A stretch of DNA of 64,000 nucleotides from Rhizomys pruinosus (GCA_009823505.1 VZQC01010550.1:3985740-4049739); one strand, 5' to 3'; numbered from the stretch's first letter, positions 10,633-22,888 are shown. Program-made: numbers and translations. The notes: generated by a model not told the origin, from the letters alone.

Positions 10633-11898
10633 AAAGGAAATGGTATCGCCATGTGATAAATTTTTATGTATGGATTATCATTTGTTATACACAATGTATT
10701 TAAGCCAAAACTGGCTAACACTTATGTAGCATCTGACGAGAAATAAAGTCCTATCTTACAGCTTTTCCCATGGTCCGTTACTTTAATATTTTATGCCTCT
10801 TGTGTCGCCATACTGTTACCTAGCATAATGCCAATCCAGATTAATTCCAAGTCTTTCCCAAACCATGTCTATTTTTTAGTGTTCAGTGTCATGGGGAAAG
10901 TGTATACCATGGTGACTTGTTTCACTTTATGTGCGTGTCTCCGAAATGTACTGAGCTATTTATTGGTAGCGACTGGCAACTCCCACATATTTGCCTCATC
11001 TATTTACTTTCTGACTTGCCTATGCCCAGATTGTTCCAGACTTCATACACATACACATATACATGTTATTGTGTGTCCAATCATGTAAGAAATAAATATA
11101 AATATACAGTTGTTGATTTAATGTCTTCCTTTGGCCAGTATCATTTTTCTGTTCTATTTGCCTTCAGGAAAACTCCTTAGGAGAGTCAAACATGCTGTTG
11201 ATTATGAGACAGATGGGAGTTCTGCTTGGCTTTGGCGACAGTTGCTCACCTGGATTCCTCCTAAATCTTGGGACAAATCCTTATCTAACATGAGACATTG
11301 AATCTTCCTTACCATGTCCAAGATACCATTTATAGATTTCTCCAAATCTCACAAGTCCTCTTCACAAGTTCCTTTCCTGTTTTCCTCATGCCTTACCTTC
11401 TTTTAGGATAAAGGAGAAATACTAGGCCCTCAGAACTTCCTCTTCTCCCTCTTTTCTGTCCTTCATTCCTTTTATCTTTTTCTTTTTCTTTCTTAACCCC
11501 TCTACCACTGTAAACACTCCCTGTCTCTGTTCTAGAAATCCAAACTCTTAAGCTAATAATTAAAAATTAAACCACAGGCTTTGTAAATAGTCATTTGCAA
11601 CCTAGCTGCTAGTGAGATGCTGGGTTAAAAAAAAAAATCAACATCTAATAGGAAATTGAATACATTATTCTTGTAGCTTTCAATGTCTATAGGCTGAAAT
11701 TTCTGAAATTCATCTCCCATGCATTCTAGATATGCACATTCAACTACCTATTTGATATCTCCACTTGAATGCCTTTTAGGCATGCAAATTTAAACTTATC
11801 CATACTTAATCCATCACCCAGCTGCCTGCCTCATCTTCAGCCATTTCCATCCCAGCTGGTAACTTTCCACCCTTCAGCCACTTGAAGTTATAAATTGT
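10633..11898. other. Unique intron
   Basis: It holds a short CA-rich run near 11045 and a C/T-rich stretch at 11430-11530. Nothing else recognised. Confidence 0.4.
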
Positions 11899-12058
11899 TG
11901 AGACTGATGTGGTGGTGCACACCTTTAGTCTCAGCACTCAGGGTACAAAGGCAGGCAGGTCTCTTTGCATCTCTGAGTCCCCAGACAACCTCATCTACAT
12001 AGAGAATTCTAGCCCAACCAGGGTTACACAATAAGACCCTGTCCCAAAATTTAAAAAA
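11899..12058 (+). mobile_element. B1 SINE, diverged
   Basis: TGAGACTGATGTGGTGGTGC, ACCTTTAGTCTCAGCACTC, AAGACCCTGTCCCAAAA. Confidence 0.8.
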
Positions 12059-12357
12059 ATAAGTTGAGAGAGTCTTTGACCCCTTTCTTTATTTCCCAAA
12101 GCCCGTTCGTCGGCAAACCTTAAACATTTTTCACCATTTCCATCCCAAGCCATCCCCATTCATCTGGACTGGCACAAAGGCCAGCGACTCTTCTCTCTCC
12201 TGAGGTGCTGAGCGCACTCATTTCTTCACTCTCCACTGTGTTCCAGCCTATCACATCATCTCAGCCTTCCACTCAAAGGCCTCTGCTGTACCCTGTAAAG
12301 CTTTTCCTGTTCTGTGTCTGTATGAGTCTTATAGCATCTACACAAACGTTTCTACTG

Positions 12358-12360
<3 letters not shown>

Positions 12361-12403
<43 letters not shown>

Positions 12404-12547
12404 AGATAGGGACTCTCTGTTGTCACTGCTAGTATAACCATGGCACCATAGTCTATATTAGACCAGGCTGGCCTCAATCTGACAGAAATCCACCTGCCTC
12501 TGCCTCCTGAGTGCTGGGATTGAAGGTGATGCCAATGCGCCTGGCTT
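12361..12547 (-). mobile_element. B1 SINE with 40-base tail
   Basis: A T tract of about 40 bases (12363-12402) precedes GAGATAGGGACTCTC, GACCAGGCTGGCCTC, CTGCCTCTGCCTCCTGAGTG and GGGATTGAAGG. The body carries a small insertion (CTAGTATAACCATGGCACC region). Confidence 0.85.
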
Positions 12548-12865
12548 CTGCAGTGTTATTATGTCCTTCTCAAGCCTTGTTATATTCTGCAAAGTAGACT
12601 TGAAAAGTAACAGGGAACTGTGAAAAATTAAGATTGGAGCATATTGCTTGTACCTTAAAATTACTCAAATATTAAAAACACAAATACAGTATCCTGAAGA
12701 TGCCTGCTGAAGAGTCCAGACAAAATGGAACAGTGGAAATCTGAGTCAGTGAGACTGCTTCCAGGGTACGACCTGGGCTGAGCACTGAGCTCTGCCTGTT
12801 AGGAGGAAGGCACATTTCTGGAGAGAAAGCACTAGGTTCGGGTGCTCATTTTAAACTGCAAATGA

Positions 12866-14918
12866 GGGGATTACGAAGGCATCTGAAGGAGGCAAGCAAA
12901 GCAAGCCTTCAACCAGTGAAGAGGCATTTAAGGACTTACATTGATAACAGGCAGGAAGCTCATATGTCAGGACACAAAGAGACAACACAGGAAGGGAGCA
13001 GGATAATCCGCACCCAAGCTCTACCAACACCTATTGGAAGATTTCTACAGTGGGGATCCCTCTGGGGATTTCCCAGGACACGATATCAGAAACACAACTG
13101 GGAGACATACTTTAAAGAAACAAAAGTGTATAAAGAGCAAATCAAAGACTAAGAAAAGGAGTGAAGAACTCAAGAAGGACCTAGAGAGCAAGAGATGAAC
13201 TCGGAAACAACTTAAAGGAAAAAGTAAAATAAGAGTTTCTTCACATGCTTGTGAAAAAAAAGTCCTTAAATTCATTTGGAAAGAACAAAAGAGCCCTGAA
13301 TAACCAAAAACAACCCATAGCGAAAAGAGCATACACAGGGGGTGATATCTCTATATCTCAGACTTTCAAACTATACTACAGAAGCTTATAGTCATAAAAA
13401 ACTGCCTGAGTACTGTCACAAAAACAGACCTGTTGACCAAGTGAAGCAAAACTGAAGATCCAAATCTGAGCACTACAATTTCAGCCATCTCATATTGACA
13501 AGTGGCCAAAAAAAAAAAAGAAGACAATGAGATAAAAGACAGCATCTTCAAGCAAGTGTTGTTGGCAAAACTGCATCACCACTTGTCGAAGAATGAATTA
13601 AACCTACCTCTAGCCCTGTATAAAGTCAACTCCAGATGGATTAAAGACCTCAACGTGAAACACCAAAATCTGAAGGCGAGAGAAGAAAAAGTTGTCCAGC
13701 AGACTACAAGACATAGGCGTAGGAAAAGACTTCCTAAATCAGACAGCATCTGGTGCAAGAATATTAGGTCGACAATTGACAAATGGGACACTCATTAAAC
13801 TCAAAAGCTTTCTGTAATCAAAAGAAACAATCAGGAAGTGAAGAAATCCCCACAGAGTGGGAGGAAACCTTAACACTGCAGAAACTCTGACGAAAGCATT
13901 GATTTCTAGAATATATTAGAACTACCTCAACAAACACAAGAAGAAAGAAAACAAATGACCCACTCATAGATGGAGCAAAGAGCTGAACAGAGACTTCACT
14001 AAGTAGGAATTAAGAGATGTCTGTAGAAACACTTAAGAAGCGTTCAACCATCACTAATCATTAAGGAAATGCAACATGAAACCACTTTAAGATACATCTT
14101 CCCTTCAATAGAGTCGGTACGATCAAAGAAAACAATAATGTACCAGTGCTGGAGAGGTTGTGGGGAAGAGGGAACTCACCACTGCTGGGGGATGTAAACT
14201 CGTGCAGCAACTATGGACAAGCAGTGTGGAAAAACCTTTGAAAGACTTGGAAATGAAACTTGCCACCCGACCCAGCATACCACTCCTAGGCAATGGTATC
14301 CCAAGACTCACCCCCCGAAAGCAAACATGCCGGCCATGTTTGATTCAGCTCTCTTCACACATAGCCTAGGAGCTGGAACTACACCGCAAATGCCTCCTCA
14401 ATTGATGAGTGGAAGAGGAAAATGTGGTACATCTACACAATGGAGTTCTATGAGGCAGTAAAGAAAGACATCATGAGCTTTGCAGGAAAAATGGCTGAGC
14501 TAGAGGACATCAGGCTGGTGAAGTAACACAGTCCCAGAAAACAAACGACAACTGGTATCGCCTCATCATAGTGGAGCCTAGTGCCAATTACCTAGTTGTA
14601 AGTATTTCTGGTGCATGGCCCCTTGAGCTTTTTGTCCAAAGCAGTTGGTGTGAATCAATATTGGGGAAAAAAAAACAACAAAACAACCAACAGAAAGGAC
14701 TGGCATCAGAGAACTGAACTGAAAGTGAATTTCTTTCTGCTCAAACAGTCAACTTCCACATGGAGAATATTGAAAAAGACTGGAAGAAAGAGATGAAAAC
14801 AATGTTTGGCCAGAATGCAATGAAGCTCTGGTGGGGTGGGGGAATGTTGGAGGGGACACGGGTCTAGATTTGATAAAATATGATATATATATATATAAAT
14901 AAATGAATTAATTTAAAA
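12866..14918 (+). mobile_element. 5'-truncated LINE-1 with 13-bp target-site duplication
   Basis: A retrotransposed, inactive L1 copy. AAACTGCAAATGA flanks it exactly at 12853-12865 and 14919-14931. From about 13240 it follows the last third of L1 ORF2 (frame-broken peptide pieces such as GCKLVQQLW and PSIPLLG), then an L1 3' UTR with a G-rich stretch and GTCTAGATTTGAT near the end, and an A-rich tail. The first ~375 bp do not read as the ORF2 part that should come just before, which suggests an internal deletion or a rearranged 5' end. Stops and frameshifts exclude function. Confidence 0.88.
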
Positions 14919-15189
14919 AAACTGCAAATGAAGTCACACCAGCCTGTGTAGACACCACCCGAGGGGTTTCTCTTCCTGATGAGCTTATAATTGTACTGCC
15001 GTTCTGGTTTTTCTTTCCCAAGAGAAATCTTGCTTCCGTGTTATACCAACATGATACTACTGTTTACTAGTTGCATATGAGCTAACTGCTTTATGGAAAC
15101 ACGTGTTGTAATGGAACAGACTGTGCTCTTTACTGTCACGTTGGCTGTTTCTCATGTGTCAGACAAGTGCCTGCCTCAGTCTTGTTGTT
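14919..15189. other. Unique intron
   Basis: Starts with the right target-site copy of the L1. No other feature recognised. Confidence 0.4.
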
Positions 15190-15522
15190 CCCTCCCCTCT
15201 TCCCTCCAGGGATCTTCAGGCACTGTTTATTCCTTTTCAAATCTTTACTAAAATTTTTCTCAGCGTCAGCTTCTCTAGCCTGCCTATTTAAAAGAACAGC
15301 CTCTTAACCCACCCACAACATTCCCTACTCCATGTCATTGTTTATTTCTCTCCATAGTACTTACTATTACTCATTTATTGGCTGACCCACATTGAGAAGT
15401 ATGTATGCTCTGGGAAAGCAAAGATTGCGGCAATTTTTTTTCATCCCTTCTGTGCTCTGTACCTGGAACAAGTCCCAGCACATGCAGAGCAATAATAAAT
15501 GCCGAACGGATGAATGAAACAT
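15190..15522 (+). mobile_element. LINE-2 3' end remnant
   Basis: It follows L2 in order: GCCTGCCTATTTAAAA, TTTATTTCTCTCCATAGTAC, CTCATTTATTGGCTG, then AATAATAAATGCCGAA and GGATGAATGAA at the 3' end. Confidence 0.75.
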
Positions 15523-15642
15523 AAACTATGTCAGAATCCATCTGAGTTTCTTTCTTAATCCATTTTCCTGTTTTGTTTTGTTTCTGATTCTCTTTGTGCA
15601 ACAGACTGGATTTTAGCAAACCTGGTTTCATGTCTTCCATGG

Positions 15643-16262
15643 CTTGTACTATAGTACTGATATGGAATGCCTCACATATGTGTTAAAGTTGTCATCTTCA
15701 GGGCTGAATCGTGGTGGAATCTTTGAGAGGTGAGGCTTATCAGAATGTGTGTCCAGAGTACATTTTGGGTCATTGAGGACATGCCCTTGAGTGGGATTGT
15801 AGTCTTTTTTTTTTTTTTAATTTTATTATTTCTGTGTGTGTATGAATGTACTGTCTGCATGCAAGTCTGTGCACCCGTGTCGTGCAACGCCGCGGAGTTC
15901 AGAAGAGGGTCTCGGATTCCCCTGGAACTGGAGTTCTCCTGGAATTGGATCTTCAGACGGTTCTCAGCCGCCATGTGGGTGCTGGGGATCGAACCCAGGT
16001 CCTCTGTAAGAGCGGTCGGCGCTCTTAACTGCTAGGCCACTTCTCCAGCCCGGATTGTAGTCTTGCTGCCTTTCTCTTTCCTCTCCTTTTTAATTTCCTG
16101 GCTGATGGAATTATCACTCTTTCATGTGCTTCTATGGCAGTATGCTGTCTCACTACCAACCCAAAGTAATGAACCCAATCAAACATAGCCTTGAACTTCT
16201 GAAACATTTTCTCATTATCAGTAAATTAAGTCACATATTTTTATAGTGACAAAAAGCCAACA
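15643..16262 (+). mobile_element. MaLR-like LTR remnant, split by a SINE
   Basis: The left part (GATATGGAATGCCTCACATA, TGGTGGAATCTTTGAGAGG, GAGGACATGCCCTTGAGTGG) and the right part (TTTCCTGGCTGATGG, CTACCAACCCAAAGTAATGA, TATAGTGACAAAAAGCCAAC) are continuous if the young SINE at 15807-16051 is removed. The order fits mammalian LTR retrotransposons of the MaLR group. It is an old, inactive repeat. Confidence 0.6.
15807..16051 (-). mobile_element. Young B2/B3-type SINE, duplicated-block form
   Basis: GGATTGTAGTCTT flanks it exactly at 15794-15806 and 16052-16064. It is GC-rich and CpG-rich (GCACCCGTGTCGTGCAACG), with both 17-bp blocks and the CTGTAAGAGCGGTCGGCGCT head variant. Confidence 0.93.
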
Positions 16263-16384
16263 CTTATGCAATAAACTTTCACAGTGTTGCATACTTTTAC
16301 CTTACTGCCTCAGAGGATGTTCAGAGTTTTAAAACCTTGCTATGAAAAAAAAAAAACAAAAACAAAACAAAACTTGGGTACATG

Positions 16385-16612
16385 GGCTAGAGAAATGGCT
16401 CAGCAATTAAGAGCACTGGCTGCTCTTGCAGAGGCCCCAGGTTTGATTCCCATCACCCACATGTTTGTTGGCTAACAACCATCTGTAACTCCAGTTCCAG
16501 GGGATCTGATGCTCTCTTCTGACTTCTGAAGGTATTGCATGACATAGGTGCACTTACAAACACGCAGGCAATACACTCATACACAAAAACAAAAATAAAT
16601 AAAATATAAAAA
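16385..16612 (+). mobile_element. B2/B3-type SINE
   Basis: GGCTAGAGAAATGGCTCAGC, CAGGTTTGATTCCCATCACC, one AACTCCAGTTCCAGGGG block, and an A-rich tail. The body has CTTCTGAAGGTATTGCATGA instead of the GC-rich version. Confidence 0.88.
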
Positions 16613-16661
16613 TACTAAAAATTGGGTACAATGGTTGGGCTAAAAATATGGCAGTAGTTGA

Positions 16662-16903
16662 GGGGCTGGAGAGACAGCCTAGCGGTTAAGAGTGCCAACT
16701 TCTCTTGCAGAGGACCTGGGTTTGATCCCCAGCACCCACATGGCAGCTGAGAACTGTCTTTAACTCCAGTTCCAGGGGAATCTGACGCCCTCTTCTGACC
16801 TCTGTGGCATTGCACAACATGGGTACACAAACCTACATGCAGATAGTACACTCATACACACAAAATAAATTTAAAAATTTTAAAAATAAAATAAAATTTA
16901 AGA
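16662..16903 (+). mobile_element. B2/B3-type SINE, single-block form
   Basis: Full head GGGGCTGGAGAGACAGCC, one AACTCCAGTTCCAGGGG block. Imperfect flanking repeats ATATGGCAGTAGTTGA and ATATGGTGGTTGTTGA suggest its target site. Confidence 0.92.
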
Positions 16904-17002
16904 TATGGTGGTTGTTGAATAGGCTTTTTTGCTTTTCCACAGTACGTACTCCTTGTATCACATTCAAGCTCTTATACTAATGATCTTTCTCCTTTTTTCT
17001 TT

Positions 17003-17128
17003 TTTCAATATTTTATTTATTATTTTTATTTTATGTGTGTGAGTGTATTGTCTACATGTATGTAAGCACACCCATGTTGTGCAATGCCTGCAGAGTCAGC
17101 AGTTGTTGGATTCCCCCTGGAACTAGAG
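17003..17128 (-). mobile_element. Truncated B2/B3-type SINE
   Basis: T-rich edge, then TGAGTGTATTGTCTACATG, CCCATGTTGTGCAATGCC, ending near CCCCCTGGAACTAGAG. The tRNA-like head is absent. Confidence 0.75.
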
Positions 17129-17685
17129 GTATGGATATCTCTTATATAACCTTTCCAGATAGATTTCATGCTGTAGCTGCTAAAAGGTTGATGGGAATTT
17201 GAATGCATTGTCTCCTCACCCATTACCAGTCTAGTCGATAAAAAAAACAGATTATTTGATACTCCACAATGATATCCACAAGTAGCAGAAGGGGGGGAGG
17301 AAAGGACTCTTGGGAGCAAGGTAGGACTTCACTGATGACAACCATATGAAGCACTGAGCTCAGGGACTCTTGAGACTAAGAAGGCAGGGAAATAAGAAAT
17401 CATGTTCAGAGGCTCAGAAAAGTATATATAGGTGTATGCACTTCTGCAGTGGTCCGTGAGCCCTAATTTGATGAAGTTTGATGCAGGAGTCCTATCCAGG
17501 CGCATGCACTCTGCAGTCTCTCTTTCTCAACAGTTTGACCAGTTGTGGATTTCTATGTTAATCACAATTGTTGCATGAGGAAGCTCTGCTGGTGAGAGTT
17601 GACAGATGCATTGATGTTCTTTCTGTCCCTGTTCTGCTATGTCCCCTGATCCTTAGGTGTGGCGGTTGCATGGTAGGTGTGGCAC
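17129..17685. other. Unique intron
   Basis: There is a GGGGGGGAGG run at about 17291. Nothing else recognised. Confidence 0.4.
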
Positions 17686-17969
17686 TTAGGCTGGGCATCT
17701 CACAGCACTTATTCAGCATGAGCAAATTTTAATGGTCAGATGACAACCTACAGACCTTAACTTAAAGAAATGTAGCTTTTAGTAATATTCCAATTGTATA
17801 GGGACAATTATTTGGGATAAAGTATCCCTTTAGGCTGGGCATCTCAGAGCACTTATTCAGCATGAGCAAATTTTAATGGTCAAATGACTACCTACAGACC
17901 TTAACTTAAATGTAGCTTTTAGTAAGATTCCAATTGTATAGGGACAATTATTTGAGATAAAGTATCCCT
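17686..17969 (+). repeat. 144-bp tandem duplication (two copies)
   Basis: Copy 1 is 17686-17829 and copy 2 is 17830-17969. They differ by five substitutions and one 4-bp deletion, about 96% identity. Both begin TTAGGCTGGGCATCTCA and end AAAGTATCCC. It is not part of any repeat family I recognise, so it looks like a direct duplication of unique intron. Confidence 0.93.
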
Positions 17970-18372
17970 TCAGGGTCATAAATCATATTTCCTATAGTTA
18001 TAATAGACATGCAGCTTCCTGCTTGGAATCTAATGGGCTTGTGGATTATCTAGGCTTTAGTCTCTTCCACCACCACCTCATAGTGAGACCAGTTATCTTT
18101 GGCCACTTCACAGCTCATTAGCAGCCCAAATAGAGGGGCAGGAAATAAATGATATGAAGTACAGAGATGTCACATCAGTTATTTCTTAGTAGTTCTGATA
18201 AAAAGCTTTAGCAGGATGAGATTAAAACTTGATTAAAGAAGTTGTGGGATTAGTTATGACTTTAGTCCACATATGATACTATTTTCCTTTACCCTTCTGC
18301 ATCCTTATTTCTAAATATTAAGGGTGAGACAGTTGCAAATATTAATGAGATCAAAATGAAAATTTTTTACTA
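17970..18372. other. Unique intron
   Basis: AT-rich; nothing recognised. Confidence 0.4.
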
Positions 18373-18373
18373 G

Positions 18374-18538
18374 GGCTGGGGAGATGCCTCCGAGGTGAAG
18401 AGGCTGCATTCCTTGCAGGAGATCTGAGTTCAGTTCCCAGCCAGCACCCACACCAAGTGGCTCACCACTGCCTATAGCTCTAGCTCCAGGGGAATCCTAT
18501 GCCTCTGGCCTCCTCAGATGTGAGCACTCTCCCCCAGG

Positions 18539-18576
<38 letters not shown>

Positions 18577-18645
18577 CACACACAGACACACAGACACACA
18601 GACACACACAAAACAATGTAAAATAATAAAATAAATCTTTAATAT
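18374..18645 (+). mobile_element. B2/B3-type SINE with CA microsatellite
   Basis: GGGCTGGGGAGATGCCTCCG, GAGTTCAGTTCCCAGCCAGC, CTCTAGCTCCAGGGGAATCC, then (CT)n/(CA)n and an AATAAAATAAATC tail. Confidence 0.8.
18541..18610. repeat. (CT)n(CA)n microsatellite with GACACA variants
   Basis: CT units pass into CA units, then interspersed CAGACACA. It lies in the 3' part of the SINE. Confidence 0.92.
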
Positions 18646-19424
18646 TTTTACTAACCTGAGGATTCTTGAAAAATTTTTTAGCACATACTAGAAAACAAAA
18701 ATAAAATTTATACCCAGAATTTGTTTTTCCTAGTCAAAAATGAGAAATTTTTTAACCATGGGTTGTTGCAGACAAATGGTTAAAACAGTCTCTGAAAGTG
18801 GTGGAAACATCATACATGGCTGTTATCAGTTATGCATGAAATGCCTACAGGGAGTTTGCAGGTACAGGTCTCCAGAGCAGATTTTTTTTTTCTGCAAATC
18901 TCCCAGGAGCAACATTGGGATGGCAGACAACACTGGGAAGATAAATCCCCATTGTTTCCTTTCCTGGAGTTTCCAGGCTTTCTCCTCTAATAACCAAGCC
19001 TCTCTTCCCTTCTATGAGAATTTATAACTCTCACATAAGAAAGCTTTCCATGGGTTTACTCTTACCCAACTCTGTCTGCCCAAATAGATAGCTGGTTCTA
19101 GGTATGGGGAAAAAGAAACTACTCATAAATTCAGGACTATGCTGAGACCAATAAAACTGGAAATTCTAGAACTAGGTAGTATGTTTGAGAAATGGAGATA
19201 GCAGATAAGGGTAGAGCCAAACGAAAGTACAGGAGCTAGACTGGAATCCCTGAAGAAGTAATGCCCAGGCCCGATCCAGGAAATCTCTGGGGTCACCGGT
19301 GAAGGTCTGTGATCACTGCAGAATGATAGTAAAGAGTGTGAAAAGATTAGATTATGGTTAGTGGGGAATGTCACCAAGTATATGACCCCACTTCCACTTG
19401 GTAGAGGAACCATGTCAATGTATT
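18646..19424. other. Unique intron
   Basis: ORFs of 95-96 codons occur on both strands (18740-19027, 19123-19413) without splice or homology support. Confidence 0.4.
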
Positions 19425-19890
19425 AGTTGCTTTTCACAACACTGTGATAAAATATCTGAAGGAAGCAAGTTGTGGGTGGGGGAAAGTTCATTTTTGGCTG
19501 ACAGTTTGAAGGGCTACAGTTCATGATGGTAAAAAAAAAAAAAAAAAAAAAAAAAGCGTTGTGGTGCGTAGGGAGTCTGCAGCTGCTGCTTGTTACATGG
19601 TCCCAACCAGGAAGCTAAAGGACTTGATTCAGAACTAGGGCAGCTCTCATTCCTAAGCCCTGCCTTACAACCCCGTGTCTCCTAGATAGGTCCCAAGTCC
19701 AGTAGGTTCCATAACCCCACAGAATAGTGCCACCATCTGGGGACCAGCATGTGAAAGAAGCCATATTCTGCTGCCAGATTGAGCTGTAGCCTGGCGTCCT
19801 TAGAGCACAGCTGCAGGGGCCCTGAGTGCCTGCCAGGGAGAACCTGGGGAGCATTTTCCTAGCAGATGATGGGACCACTTCCCTGCAGCA
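19425..19890 (+). repeat. Rodent interspersed repeat related to the 2714/27680 family
   Basis: AGTTGCTTTTCACAACACTG, GATAAAATATCTGAAGG and TGGCTGACAGTTTGAAGGGC are the start of this repeat type. The right part is less certain. A 25-base A run sits inside (about 19531). Confidence 0.5.
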
Positions 19891-19974
19891 CGATGCCCTT
19901 AAAGCTCTATGTTCTTAGGTATTCTATCTTTAGGCACTCTCTTTTCAAATGAATTTGCATTCTTAATGCACTTA

Positions 19975-20165
19975 TTCTTTGAAAATTTCATGCATGTAAA
20001 CAGGGTGTTTTGATCATATCCATCCCTCACTCTTGCCCCCCCTTCTGTACCCTAACCACTATCCCTCAAGTCCCTTTCAATTTGCATTTTTATGTCCTAG
20101 AGAGATAGGTGAGATCTTGCCCTTGGTATGCTATTTCTATTGTTCCACTCTAGAGTTTACGATGT
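19975..20165 (-). mobile_element. LINE-1 3' end remnant
   Basis: TTTGAAAATTTCATGCATG, GTTTTGATCATATCCATCCC and a C-rich tract, as in the other L1 3' ends here. Confidence 0.6.
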
Positions 20166-20205
20166 CTTTTCAATGTCACTAATCTTTTTAAAAAATGAAT
20201 GCTTT

Positions 20206-20456
20206 GGGGCTGGAGAGATGGCCTGGCATTCAGGAGCGCCTACTGCTCTTGCAGAGGACCAGGGCTCGATCCCTGGCACCCACATGGCGGCTGAAAACCG
20301 TCCATAACTCCAGTTCCAGGAGAACTCCAGTTCCAGGGGAATCCGACACCCTCTTCTGACCTCTGAGGCATTGTACAGCACAGGTGCACAGACCTACATG
20401 CAGACAGTACATTCATACACATAAAATAAATAAATAAATATTTAAAAAATTTTTTT
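20206..20456 (+). mobile_element. B2/B3-type SINE, duplicated-block form
   Basis: AAATGAATGCTTT flanks it exactly at 20193-20205 and 20457-20469. Two AACTCCAGTTCCAGG blocks in tandem; tail AATAAATAAATAAATA. Confidence 0.94.
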
Positions 20457-20622
20457 AAATGAATGCTTTGCCTGCACGTACTCCACCCTGTCCACAACTT
20501 TACCTGTTTCCCACTCTACGCTGCACATTTTTCATATCTTTCTGTTCCACTTTCTGCTTTGATTTCTCACTATAAGCCTTACTAAAATAATTGACAAATA
20601 ACCATGTCACAGACTAGATGTT

Positions 20623-20625
20623 GAG

Positions 20626-20657
<32 letters not shown>

Positions 20658-20792
20658 CCAGACAGGGTCTCCCTGTAGCCCCAGATGTCCTGGAACTCAC
20701 TCTGTAGACCAGGCTGGCCTTGAACTCGCAAAGATCTACCTGCCTCTGCCTCCCAAGTGCTAGGATTAAAGGCATGCGCCACCACGCCCGGC
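20623..20792 (-). mobile_element. B1 SINE with 16-bp target-site duplication
   Basis: TCACAGACTAGATGTT flanks it exactly at 20607-20622 and 20793-20808. Full-length body with GAACTCGCAAAGATC and GCATGCGCCACCACGCCCGG. The retained CpGs suggest a young copy. Confidence 0.95.
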
Positions 20793-21174
20793 TCACAGAC
20801 TAGATGTTAAATGATCTTGAAATTTTTTTCACTAAACAATTTATTCTATTCCCTTTGAATTCTGCCTCTATCAAGATTTCAGGACACAGACAGAACATAG
20901 TCAGGTTCTTTGCCAGACTATAACATGAATAACCTCTAGTCCAACTCCCAATAGACTCCTCGTTCCCCTTCAAGACTACATGAGTGTTGCCTCCCATGTT
21001 GTCATTACACTTGGCATTCTGATCTCTCATCATGTCCCATTAATCTCTGTTTCCAGTGTAGCCTACAGGTCCAAACTCTTCCACATTCCTCCTGCAAACC
21101 AGTTCCAAAGGCTTATGACCCCTATAGTCAGTTTTATCATAGCTGTGACTCCAGTTTCTAGTACCAGTCTTCTA

Positions 21175-21400
21175 TATTTGTTATTCTTCTGACTGAAACA
21201 AAACTCTGACAGAAGCAACTCAAGAGAGGAGAGGTTTTATTTGGTGGAGAAGCATGGCAGCTGTAGGTGGTTGTGCTTGTGCATGGCACCAACTGGGAAG
21301 AAAAGAAACTTGGGCCTGAATCTATAAGGTCCTGTCTGCTGGTTAGGCCCTACATCGAAAAAGTTATGCAGAAAAGCACTATACTGTGGGGGACATTTAC
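21175..21400 (+). repeat. Rodent interspersed repeat, partial, of the ACAAAACTCTGAC type
   Basis: TGACTGAAACAAAACTCTGA, AGAAGCAACTCAAGAG, GGTTTTATTTGGTGGA aligns with the left end of the repeat at 2714. Confidence 0.5.
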
Positions 21401-22888
21401 ACTGAAACCTGAACAATATTCCTTGTACTTGGTCTCTAACATCTAATTGGACTTTTTAGGACCAATTGGGCTTTTCATTTCACTGGGAGTTTTTGATATG
21501 TTTGATTAAGGAAAGTACCTAGGGCAGGTGGTACTGACAACTGAGATCTTAAAGCAAACAGTCTCATGAGAGGTGCCAGGAGAGGACAGTCACCTTTGAT
21601 CAAGAGTACAGATGAAATTGTCCAGAACACTCAGGCCACAAGGTTATAAAGCATGATGCAAGAGTAACCACAATGTAGTGCTTACATATGCTAAATCTTT
21701 AATATGTATCTGCAAAACATACCTTAAATGCTGATTTTTCCAGATTTCGTCAGATTCCCATGAAAACTTCAAGCTTGATTCCCCCATGGAAAATAACAAA
21801 CAACCGTAAAAGAAAATAATGGCAAATTCAGTAATTTTGTCTGTTCTGCATAGCAACAGTCTTCCCTGTAGCTTCTCTTGGCATTCAGAGAGCTTCTGCT
21901 TACAGAAGTTATGTTTTTTCTTAATCTCCTTGTTGCTGAACACTGTCACTTTGCCAATGAATTCAGCTTTCTAAGCTGCTGCATTTTTTCTCATTAATGA
22001 GATCAATATTATCATACTCTATGCTGTCTGAATTATATTGGCTCCTATGCACTTGGTATGGTTCAGAGGAAAGAAGAGGGTGATGGGCACAGGTTGAGAG
22101 CTTACCTAACAATTCCATGCATTTGGCACTGTCCTTGCCTTGGATCTCAGTTTCATGCTGTTGGATGGAGTCTGTAACCTGTTGGAACTCAATCTTGAAT
22201 TAACACTGGGTGGATATAAAGAGTAAGCCAAGAACTTTGCAATTCTCTTGACTGTAGCTGTTTATTTAGCTGGAGAATTTTAGTGGGTGGTCCACCCTTC
22301 ACAACCAGTGAGAACACAGTAGAACTGTGAAGTATTTGGTGAAAGGAAGGCTGTAGCATCTGTGCCATTTCTTCAGTTATATCACAGCCCAGGAATCAGT
22401 TAATTAGGCATGCTAACCTTGTAAGGGCTATTAGTCTAGTTTTCATTCCGTCAAGCTAGCTTAAATCTAAAAATCCCTCTGAAAGTGCTTGTTGTTCCAG
22501 AAACAAAGAAAACTAATGAATGGTGACTGAAACCAAGATTTTGTTATTTTGGAGGTGGGTACAGAGAATAACTGTATTAAGTTCAATTTTTATTATTATT
22601 TATTTTTTATATTTTTTTTGGAGTCTTTATAACCTCTAACTAACTAGCACTTTGTTCCTGTTCTTTCTCAACGGGCTTCCATATGGAAGAGGCAAAAGAC
22701 TTAGGCGATATAGTCACACAGAAAAGTAGTCTGTCAGTCAGCCAGTCAGCCTTTATAACCATCTGTATAATAGTTTATGAAGTGGGAGTTTGAGTTTTCT
22801 CAAGTATAACAGAAACAGAGATTCAGATCTATTTCTGAGTATTACTGCTACTTTCCTACTTAAAAACTAAAACAGTCGGTCATTATCT
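21401..22888. other. Unique intron
   Basis: About 1.5 kb without a recognised repeat or exon; an AT-rich low-complexity run lies at 22587-22620. Confidence 0.4.

Noticed and set aside
13502..13798. 98-codon ORF as a possible gene
   Set aside because: It is a piece of the decayed L1 ORF2 region with flanking frameshifts.
16662..16740. tRNA genes suggested by A- and B-box words in many places
   Set aside because: These are the tRNA-derived heads of SINEs; they lack a full cloverleaf and sit in target-site-flanked elements.
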